A stretch of DNA of 5,464 nucleotides from Trueperaceae bacterium. GTDB lineage: Bacteria > Deinococcota > Deinococci > Deinococcales > Trueperaceae. The translations under genes were made by a program, and so were the position numbers. The notes under the pieces were generated by a model. That model worked only from the letters and a program-made list of their open reading frames with translations. It was not told the origin of the DNA and did not search any database. Below, piece by piece: positions 1-4,681 of this stretch (within the stretch, counting starts at the first letter, position 1; each line of letters starts with the position of its first letter). The DNA lies in NCBI GenBank assembly GCA_024636105.1, contig JAGXHO010000051.1:1-5464 (forward strand). The letters run 5' to 3'.

Positions 1-115
1 GGGACAGGTTCGGGCGCGTCATGCCGAGCCGCTTGGCGGCTTCGGTCACCGTGAGGCCGAGGGGGGCAAGGACGTCCTCCTTGAGGATCTCGCCGGGGTG
101 CGGGTGGTCGTGCAT
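1..115 (-). CDS. higA: HigA-type antitoxin, N-terminal part (cut by window edge)
   Basis: This is the antitoxin and transcriptional repressor of a type II toxin-antitoxin pair. It binds and neutralises HigB and normally represses its own operon through a helix-turn-helix DNA-binding domain. Only 38 codons are visible: the peptide starts [20 protein letters not shown] and continues [18 protein letters not shown]. The HPGEIL...EDVLAPLG opening followed by the first helices of an XRE-type HTH ([15 protein letters not shown]) is characteristic of the HigA family, whose members are usually about 95-105 residues; the rest lies outside the window. The ATG at 115 was chosen because a strong Shine-Dalgarno, TGAGGTGA (128-121), lies 5 nt upstream. 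A GTG at 124 is in frame but would overlap that site. The start follows the higB stop by 14 nt, so the two are co-transcribed in the toxin-first order typical of higBA. Confidence 0.93.
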   Translation of the reverse strand, partial: MHDHPHPGEILKEDVLAPLGLTVTEAAKRLGMTRPNLS

Positions 116-129
116 GCTCGTCACCTCAT

Positions 130-408
130 TCAGTGGTAGTCGACGTAATCGACCTGATCGATGTCGGTTCCAGCGAACGTGAAGGTGATCCGCCAGTTCC
201 CGTTCACGGTGATCGACCAGTGGCCCTTCATGCGGCCCTTGAGCTGGTGGAGTCCATGACCAGGACGATCGAGCTCGAGGGGAGTGTTGGCGCCGTCCAG
301 GGCTGCGAGGATGCGCTTGAGCTTCCGCTCGTGCGCGAGCTGAATCCCTTGGGCAAAACCGGTCTCGTGAAGTCGCTTCAGCCCCTCGTGCCGGAACCCT
401 CGGATCAC
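130..408 (-). CDS. higB: HigB toxin, RelE-superfamily mRNA interferase
   Basis: The 92-residue protein has the usual full length of the HigB (plasmid maintenance system killer) family. Members have the RelE fold and act as ribosome-dependent mRNA endonucleases until bound by HigA. Family hallmarks are visible: the N-terminal [17 protein letters not shown], the central [23 protein letters not shown] block, and the C-terminal VDYVDYH, ending in the terminal histidine implicated in catalysis in Proteus HigB. Basic residues in the LKG...RMKG segment fit RNA binding. The start is a GTG at 408. A nearby ATG (412-410) is in another frame, and the family consensus begins exactly at the GTG-encoded MI. 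No good Shine-Dalgarno precedes it, so translation may be weak or leaderless. higA follows 14 nt downstream. No residue looks missing, so the toxin is probably intact. The identification is firm; activity and targets are inferred from the family. Confidence 0.95.
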   Translation of the reverse strand: MIRGFRHEGLKRLHETGFAQGIQLAHERKLKRILAALDGANTPLELDRPGHGLHQLKGRMKGHWSITVNGNWRITFTFAGTDIDQVDYVDYH

Positions 409-577
409 CCATTAACCGTACTGCGTAACGGTACGCATTACAAGCTCGGTTTGGGACGAAGGAACGACCCATGGCGTTCGAAAGCATCGCCGATTCGCGC
501 TCACGCTGCACCGATGCCTCGCCCTGCCACCTCGGGAGTGGCACGAGCACCGCCTGCTGCGACCGCACCTCCCGCGC
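409..577. other. Intergenic stretch between higB and racemase relic; inverted repeats, no gene
   Basis: No credible coding sequence is seen here on either strand. The ORFs that cross it show no family resemblance and are antisense or low-complexity frames typical of GC-rich DNA. Besides the higB-proximal palindrome, two inverted repeats are visible: TGCCAC (525-530) with GTGGCA (538-543) around a 7-nt loop, and GCATCG (484-489) with CGATGC (512-517) around a 22-nt spacer. The first could fold as a hairpin in a transcript running off the end of the permease gene, but no run of U follows it on the minus strand. It is at best a weak or factor-dependent end of transcription. Confidence 0.4.
415..443 (-). 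promoter_or_regulatory. Candidate higBA promoter with palindromic operator
   Basis: A perfect inverted repeat with 6-nt arms, TGCGTA-ACGG-TACGCA (422-437), lies 14 nt upstream of the higB start codon. On the minus strand it fills almost all of a 17-nt spacer between TTGTAA (443-438, resembling a -35 box) and TACGGT (420-415, a poor -10 box). HigA-family repressors bind palindromes in or near their promoter, so autoregulation through this site is a reasonable inference. The palindrome is seen directly. The promoter boxes are weak matches and speculative. If they are right, transcription would begin almost at the GTG of higB. Confidence 0.4.
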
Positions 578-631
578 TCAACCGGCGAGCTTCGGCCGCC
601 GCTCCACCGCCCACGCCCCCGCCGAAACGTG
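578..631 (-). pseudogene. Relic of the 3' end of a second Asp/Glu racemase gene
   Basis: Read on the minus strand, this segment encodes VSAGAWAVERRPKLAG followed by TGA. The intact racemase ends VAAAEWAVEGRAKLGG followed by TGA. At the DNA level, 571-629 aligns without gaps to 2127-2185, with 47 of 59 positions identical and the stop codons in register. Several differences are synonymous (GTG/GTC for Val, CGG/AGA for Arg, GTT/GTG for Val), as expected for copies that diverged while still coding. Homology fades beyond about position 631, so only the last 16 or so codons survive, with no start, no active-site cysteine and no plausible function. It sits in the same orientation as the intact gene, 24 nt past the permease stop codon. 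The similarity is seen directly; origin by duplication and deletion, or by replacement with a foreign copy, is inference. Chance similarity in GC-rich DNA is a less likely alternative. Confidence 0.65.
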
Positions 632-654
632 CGGTCGACGATGGTTCACCGAGC

Positions 655-1989
655 TCACGATTCGCCGGCCCCGTGCTCCGCGTTCTCATCGCCAGGCGCC
701 TTCGTCCAATGGCCGAGGTAGATGCGCTCGAACCAGAACACAGCGATGATGGCGACCGCGGCGACGATCACGACGAGCGGATCGGATCGCAGTTTCACGG
801 CGCCGAAGGCGCCAAGCACGCCCACGTCGAAGACGATCGCCGTGATCAGAATCCACCCCCGCGCCCCGATGTCGCGCCGCAGACGGCGAAAGACGCCCCA
901 GTGGATCAAGACGTCCATGATCAGGTAGAAGAACGCCCCGAGCGATGCGATGCGGCTGAGGTCGAAGAACACCGCCAGGAACGCCGCCAGGACGACAGTG
1001 TAGACGAGGGTATGCGCCTGGATCGGACCCGACATGCCGAAGTGGCTGTGCGGGATCATCTTCATGTCGGTGAGCATCGCCAACATGCGCGAAACCGCGA
1101 ACACGCTGGCTAGGAGCCCCGACGCCGTCGCCACGAGGGCCAGCGCGACGATCAGGTAGAACCCCGTGGACCCGAGAAAGGGCGCCGCCGCTTCGGCGAG
1201 GGCGTAGTCCTTGGCCGCCACGATCTCGTCGAGGGAGAGGCTCGACCCCACGGCGAACGCAATGAGCAGGTAGATCGCGACGCAAATCGCGATGGAGATC
1301 ATGATCGTGCGACCGACATTGCGGTGCGGATCGACGATCTCGGCACCGCTGTTCGTGATGGTCGTGAAGCCCTTGAAGGCGAGGATCGAGAGCGCGATCG
1401 AGGCGGCGAAGCCGCTGAGCGGGACGGTGTCGATGGCGCCGACCGCGGGGACGAACGCGAACCCCGAAGCCCAGAGCGCCGCGATCCCGAACACCGCGAT
1501 CCCGCCGATCTTGATCGCCGACAAGGCGAGTGAGGTGCGTCCGATGGACCGGTTCCCGGACCTGTTGACGAGGAAGGCGACGCCGATCAGTGCGACTGCG
1601 AGCACGGGCACGAGAAGGCTGCCCGGCCCCAGGCCGAACGGTCGCAGCGCGTACGTCCCGAAGGTCCGCGCCACCAGGCTCTGGTTGATCACCATCGAGA
1701 ACGCCATCAGCAGCGCCGCCGCCGCCGCGATGGCGCCGGTGCCGTAGGCCTTCTGCAGGATCATCGCGATTCCGCCCGAGGAGGGATAGGCGTTTGACAT
1801 CTTGACGTAGGTGTAGGCGCTGAAGGCAGTGACGATGGCGCCCGCGATGAAGGACAGCGGGAACCACGGCCCCGCCAGCTCGGCGATCTGACCCGTCAGC
1901 GCGAAGATGCCCGCGCCGATCATCACGCCGGTGCCCATCGCGACGGCGCCGCGCAAGGTGATGCTGTTCGCCTTGTACTCCTGACTCAT
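655..1989 (-). CDS. APC-superfamily amino acid permease (ApcT-like)
   Basis: This is an inner-membrane secondary transporter of 444 residues with about 12 hydrophobic segments, the standard APC architecture. Near the N-terminus is the unwound TM1 substrate-binding motif GVMIGAGIF (21-29), and TM6 carries the segment LAFKGFTTITNSGAEI (203-218). Overall it resembles the archaeal transporter ApcT of Methanocaldococcus jannaschii. Lys160, in the TM5 segment LALSAIKIGGIAVF, lies where ApcT has Lys158, the residue that substitutes for the second sodium in LeuT-fold transporters. Proton-coupled amino acid uptake is therefore likely. The ATG at 1989 (MSQEYKANSITLRG) fits the family; an in-frame extension to 2133 is arginine-rich and unlike any APC N-terminus. 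The ATG overlaps the stop of a 31-codon ORF as ATGA and has only a distant purine-rich site (GAGGGGG, about 10 nt away), so translational coupling is likely. The racemase upstream suggests an acidic or otherwise racemisable amino acid as substrate, but specificity cannot be read. Confidence 0.88.
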   Translation of the reverse strand: MSQEYKANSITLRGAVAMGTGVMIGAGIFALTGQIAELAGPWFPLSFIAGAIVTAFSAYTYVKMSNAYPSSGGIAMILQKAYGTGAIAAAAALLMAFSMVINQSLVARTFGTYALRPFGLGPGSLLVPVLAVALIGVAFLVNRSGNRSIGRTSLALSAIKIGGIAVFGIAALWASGFAFVPAVGAIDTVPLSGFAASIALSILAFKGFTTITNSGAEIVDPHRNVGRTIMISIAICVAIYLLIAFAVGSSLSLDEIVAAKDYALAEAAAPFLGSTGFYLIVALALVATASGLLASVFAVSRMLAMLTDMKMIPHSHFGMSGPIQAHTLVYTVVLAAFLAVFFDLSRIASLGAFFYLIMDVLIHWGVFRRLRRDIGARGWILITAIVFDVGVLGAFGAVKLRSDPLVVIVAAVAIIAVFWFERIYLGHWTKAPGDENAEHGAGES

Positions 1990-2081
1990 CGGAGGCCGAC
2001 CCCCTCGCCGATGCGCTTCGCTCCTTCGTCCGGGCCCAACGCCCCCAGCAAGTCGCCGACGTCGATGACGCTCGTTCTCAT
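1986..2081 (-). CDS. 31-residue coupled leader ORF, possible relic of a heavy-metal P-type ATPase N-terminus
   Basis: The peptide MRTSVIDVGDLLGALGPDEG-AKRIGEGVGLR starts at an ATG (2081) preceded by the strongest Shine-Dalgarno of the region, GGGAGGAAGG (2095-2086), and ends in a TGA that overlaps the permease ATG (ATGA). These signals say it is translated and that ribosomes are handed on to the permease. The pattern TSVIDVGDLLGALG...AKRIGEGVG resembles, from memory of the family, the first 30 or so residues of some heavy-metal P-type ATPases, which open with T-V-hydrophobic-E/D-V-x-D-(L/M)-L and continue (V)EKRIG..PGV into an HMA-like domain. If so, the gene was cut just before the body of that domain and its translation start was re-used. 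Alternatively it is an unrelated short leader peptide. No membrane segment, cysteine or metal motif is present. The translation signals are fairly clear; the ancestry is tentative. Confidence 0.5.
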   Translation of the reverse strand: MRTSVIDVGDLLGALGPDEGAKRIGEGVGLR

Positions 2082-2117
2082 CGTGCCTTCCTCCCGTGAA
2101 CCCACATCGCGTCCGTT

Positions 2118-2130
2118 TGGGCTGCGCCCA
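2118..2130. other. Short GC stem-loop just after the racemase gene
   Basis: TGGGC-TGC-GCCCA forms a perfect 5-bp stem with a 3-nt loop, 3 nt past the racemase stop codon on the minus strand. The transcript side is followed by AAACGG rather than a U-run, so it is not a classical rho-independent terminator. It could slow exonucleases or set apart expression of the downstream leader-permease unit, or it may be a chance feature of GC-rich DNA. Confidence 0.25.
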
Positions 2131-2185
2131 CACTCAACCGCCGAGCTTCGCTCTCCCCTCGACCGCCCACTCCGCCGCCGCCACG
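2127..2185. repeat. Direct-repeat partner of 571-629 (racemase 3' end)
   Basis: This segment covers the last 16-17 codons, the stop and 7 nt after the stop of the intact racemase. It matches 571-629 in the same orientation with 47 of 59 identities and no gaps. The two copies are offset by 1556 nt and enclose the 31-codon ORF and the permease gene. The repeat was found by eye, so more diverged outer parts may have been missed. Confidence 0.65.
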
Positions 2186-2847
2186 GCATGCAACGCCGTC
2201 GTGTCGAACAACGGCACCCGCGCGTCCGCTGGCCCCACCAGCAGCGAGATCTCGGTGCAGCCGAGGATGATGCCCTCCGCGCCGCGCGCGACCAAGTCCT
2301 CGATCACGCGGCGATACGCGGCGCGCGAGGGCTCCAGGATGCGCCCCAGCACCAGCTCCTCGTAGATCACCCGGTGGACCAGCGCCCGGTCGTCGGCCGG
2401 CGGGGTCAGGACCGCGAGCCCGTACCGCCCCTCGAGGCGGCCGACGTAGAAGTCCTGCTCCATGGTGAAGCGGGTGCCGAGGAGCCCGACGGTGCGCAGG
2501 CCGGCGGCGCGGATGGCGTCGGCGGTCGGGTCGGCGATGTGCAGAAGCGGGATGCCGACCGCTGCCTCGATGGCGTCCGCCACCTTGTGCATGGTGTTGG
2601 TGCAGAGGACGACGAAGTCTGCGCCGGCCGCCTCGAGCGAGCGCGCCGACCCGGCCAGCAGCTCCCCCGCCGCGATCCATTCGCCCGCGTGCTGCAGCCG
2701 CTCGACCTCGGCGAAGTCGACGCTCACCAGCGCGACCTTGGCCGAGTGCAGGCCGCCGAGGCGCGCCTTCACCACCTCGTTGACGGTGCGATAGTAGGGC
2801 ACCGTCGATTCCCAACTCATGCCGCCGAGCAGGCCGATCGTCAGCAC
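2134..2847 (-). CDS. ygeA: YgeA-type aspartate/glutamate racemase
   Basis: This cytosolic, PLP-independent racemase of 237 residues interconverts L- and D-forms of an amino acid, aspartate/glutamate in the best-known relatives. It carries both signature regions: LCTNTMHK (81-88; Cys82-Thr83) and GCTEI (196-200; Cys197). The opening TIGLLGGMSWEST, the central LLHIADPTADAI and LLGTRFTMEQDFY, and the late FDTTALHA also agree with E. coli YgeA, for which an atypical Thr83/Cys197 active-site pair has been reported. Length and motif positions are almost the same, so the protein looks complete. The start is a GTG at 2847, where the family consensus M-x-TIG begins, with GGAGG about 5 nt upstream. The gene lies 101 nt below the GrpB gene and 52 nt above the leader ORF of the permease. 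A diverged copy of its 3' end is found past the permease. Broad-spectrum racemase activity on other amino acids is possible. Confidence 0.92.
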   Translation of the reverse strand: MLTIGLLGGMSWESTVPYYRTVNEVVKARLGGLHSAKVALVSVDFAEVERLQHAGEWIAAGELLAGSARSLEAAGADFVVLCTNTMHKVADAIEAAVGIPLLHIADPTADAIRAAGLRTVGLLGTRFTMEQDFYVGRLEGRYGLAVLTPPADDRALVHRVIYEELVLGRILEPSRAAYRRVIEDLVARGAEGIILGCTEISLLVGPADARVPLFDTTALHAVAAAEWAVEGRAKLGG

Positions 2848-2948
2848 CGCGAACCTCCGCCTTCGAGGCTACCGCGCGACCCTCGCAGCGGCGCCCGCAC
2901 ACCGGCCCACCCCCTACGCGCCGACGCGCCACGCGCCCAAGCGAGCCG
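2848..2948. other. 101-nt gap with three ACGCGCC copies
   Basis: The gap between the GrpB stop and the racemase start holds three copies of ACGCGCC (GGCGCGT on the minus strand) at 2916-2922, 2924-2930 and 2931-2937, about one helical turn or less apart. Closer to the racemase only its Shine-Dalgarno (GGAGG) is clear. No convincing -35/-10 pair or terminator hairpin is seen, so the racemase may belong to the upstream operon or have its own promoter that cannot be recognised here. The repeat may be compositional. Confidence 0.3.
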
Positions 2949-3536
2949 TCAGCGGTTCGCCGCCTCCACTTCGTCCAGCACGTTCGCAGGCAGCCCCGCC
3001 GCGCGCAGGAGCGCGACCAGGAAGTCGGTCTTGCCTTTCATGTAGGCGTCGACCTCGTGTGGGTGCGTGCGCGCGAGCCGACGCTTGAGCTCGGCGTAGG
3101 CGCGCACCTTCTCGGGATCGGCGCGCAGCGCGTCGCGGACCGCACGGTGGTTGGCGAGCGCGCCGCTGCCCTCGACGCACACGTAGAGGTGGTGCGCCGG
3201 TGCGTCCGACGGCGCGACGAAGGCCTCGCGCCCGGGGATGCCGAGGTCGCCGCGGTGCACGTAGCCGAGCGCGGCGAGCCGCGCCACCGCCATCGGCACC
3301 GCCGCCGCGTCGGGCACGACGACGTCCAGGTCGACGATCGGCTTGGCCGGCAGGCCAGGCACCGACGTGCTGCCCACGTGCTCGATCGAGCTCGCGACGC
3401 CCGCCAGCGCCGGTGCGAGCCGAGCGCGCAGCGCCTCGAAGCGCGCGGCCCACGCCGGGTCGTGCTCGACGACCACGACCGTCGGCTCGGCGGCCGCGTC
3501 CGGGCCGCGCCGAGTCGGACCAGCGACCCTATTCAC
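2949..3536 (-). CDS. GrpB family protein (UPF0157, nucleotidyltransferase-like fold)
   Basis: The 195-residue protein matches the GrpB/UPF0157 family, a group with a minimal nucleotidyltransferase fold and no generally established reaction. Visible hallmarks are HDPAWAARFEALRARL (25-40), the core EHVGSTSVPGLPAKPIVDLD (52-71) with the Gly-Ser-Thr of nucleotidyltransferases and two acidic residues (Asp69, Asp71) suited to metal binding, HHLYVC (115-120), and the C-terminal stretch LANHRAVRDALRADPEKVRAY-AELKRRLA. The length is typical of stand-alone members; there is no fused CoaE-like kinase domain. The start is a GTG at 3536 that overlaps the stop of the PLP-enzyme gene as GTGA, which implies translational coupling. 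The first 18 residues are a poorly conserved extension, and a later start is possible. The operon position suggests a role linked to amino-acid or sugar-acid processing, but that is inference only. Confidence 0.87.
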   Translation of the reverse strand: MNRVAGPTRRGPDAAAEPTVVVVEHDPAWAARFEALRARLAPALAGVASSIEHVGSTSVPGLPAKPIVDLDVVVPDAAAVPMAVARLAALGYVHRGDLGIPGREAFVAPSDAPAHHLYVCVEGSGALANHRAVRDALRADPEKVRAYAELKRRLARTHPHEVDAYMKGKTDFLVALLRAAGLPANVLDEVEAANR

Positions 3537-4681
3537 GCCTGGGCCAGGACCTCCCGCACCCGCCCGACCACCTCGTCGGCCTCGTCGTCCGTCAACCCCA
3601 ACGGATGCACGTAGAACGCGTTCGCGTCATCCTCGTACGGCCCCAGCACGATCCTCGGGTCCCCGTCTCGCAGCACTCGCAACAGGTCGTCCCGCCCGAC
3701 CCGCGCCGCCGGCCCCAAGCGCCCCAACGTACGCGGGCACGGCTGTCCCTGCCGCCCGTCGGGCAGCACCGACACGTCCAGGCCCGGCAGGCCCCGCAGT
3801 CCCTCGGCCACGCGCTCCGCGCGCTGCAGCAGCGCCGCGTAGCGCGCGTCCTCGTCGGCTTCGAGCGCGAGCTCGACCGCGGTCAGCAGCCCGATCACGT
3901 CTTCCTTGGTCGATTTGAAGGCGCGGCCCACCCCGTGGATTGGAGCGTTCACCGCCTGGATGGTGGCCACCAAGTCGGCGCGACCGACCACCAGCCCGCT
4001 GTCCTGAGGGCCTTGCAGGCCCTTGCCACCGCTGACCACCACGAGGTCGGCGCCGCGTTCCGTGAAGCGCCAGAGGTTCTCGGCCGGCGGAACCAGCGCG
4101 GCGGCGTCGACGATCACGGGCACTCCGTGCGCATGGGCCAGCGCCACCACGCGCTCGAGCGGGATGCCGTCGCGTTCGTAGGGGCGGCCCGCGGTGTACA
4201 GCACGGCGACGGTCGGAGGCGCCAGTACGACGGACAGGTGCTCTTCGGGAGTGGCGTTCTGGGCGTACCCCACCTCGACCAGATCGACCCCCGCTTGCCG
4301 CACGTTCTGCGCGTAGGGGCTCATGTGCACCCGCTGAACCCCCACCCGCGGCTTCCGTTGCCCGACCTCGGCGGGCGCGGTCAGTTGTCGAACGAAGTCC
4401 GGGTGGACCTGCGCCGCGCACGCGACCGCGGCCAACACCATCCCCGCGGACGCGCCGTTGGTGACCGCCGCGGACTCGTTGCGCGTCAGCGTCGCCAACC
4501 GGCGGCCCACGGCCCGATGCAGTTCGCGCAGATCGACGAAACCGTCGCTCGCGGCCGACATCGCGGCCCACACCTTCGGGTGGATCCTGGTTCCGCCCAG
4601 GATGCTGACGGTCTCGTACGCGTTGATCACCCGCCGAACGCCAAGCCGCACGTAGACGTCGCTCGGTTCACCGGTCGACAC
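3533..4681 (-). CDS. SelA/DgaE-like PLP-dependent enzyme
   Basis: This fold-type I PLP enzyme of 382 residues belongs to the SelA-like group. The group includes D-glucosaminate-6-phosphate ammonia-lyase (DgaE) and many uncharacterised lyases, besides true selenocysteine synthase. In order are seen: VYVRLGVRRVINAYETVSILGG (9-30), the phosphate-binding region VTNGASAGMVLAA (73-85), His119 in QRVHMSPYAQ, Asp192 in PVIVDAAAL (cofactor nitrogen contact), and the Schiff-base lysine Lys220 in VVSGGKGLQGPQDSGLV. The C-terminal small domain ends EVVGRVREVLAQA. It lacks the N-terminal tRNA-binding extension of SelA, so it is not expected to make selenocysteine; beta-elimination or a related reaction on an amino acid or amino-sugar acid is more likely. 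The GTG at 4681 is preferred: GGAG lies 7 nt upstream and the family homology begins soon after. The reading frame extends to 4756, but that stretch overlaps the enolase gene and has no resemblance. The 14-nt overlap with the enolase stop and the GTGA with GrpB show one operon. Confidence 0.87.
   Translation of the reverse strand: MSTGEPSDVYVRLGVRRVINAYETVSILGGTRIHPKVWAAMSAASDGFVDLRELHRAVGRRLATLTRNESAAVTNGASAGMVLAAVACAAQVHPDFVRQLTAPAEVGQRKPRVGVQRVHMSPYAQNVRQAGVDLVEVGYAQNATPEEHLSVVLAPPTVAVLYTAGRPYERDGIPLERVVALAHAHGVPVIVDAAALVPPAENLWRFTERGADLVVVSGGKGLQGPQDSGLVVGRADLVATIQAVNAPIHGVGRAFKSTKEDVIGLLTAVELALEADEDARYAALLQRAERVAEGLRGLPGLDVSVLPDGRQGQPCPRTLGRLGPAARVGRDDLLRVLRDGDPRIVLGPYEDDANAFYVHPLGLTDDEADEVVGRVREVLAQA

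Noticed and set aside
525..543. Rho-independent terminator
   Set aside because: The hairpin has only 6 bp and a 7-nt loop with no U-tract on either side, so it is recorded only as an inverted repeat.
133..1113. 326-codon plus-strand ORF
   Set aside because: It lies antisense to higB and the permease, is rich in Arg, His, Asp and Pro with no recognisable domain, and is the expected by-product of third-position GC bias. higB and the permease are clear family members on the other strand.
1990..2133. 48-residue N-terminal extension of the permease
   Set aside because: The extension is Arg-rich, unlike any APC N-terminus, and overlaps the well-initiated leader ORF in another frame. The ATG at 1989 starts exactly where homology begins.
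2011..3045. 344-codon plus-strand ORF
   Set aside because: It is antisense to the racemase and the end of GrpB, with no family resemblance and low-complexity basic composition.
3533..4681. True selenocysteine synthase (SelA)
   Set aside because: The protein lacks the N-terminal tRNA-binding region and is shorter than SelA, and no selB or tRNA-Sec is seen. The match is to the broader SelA/DgaE-like lyase group.
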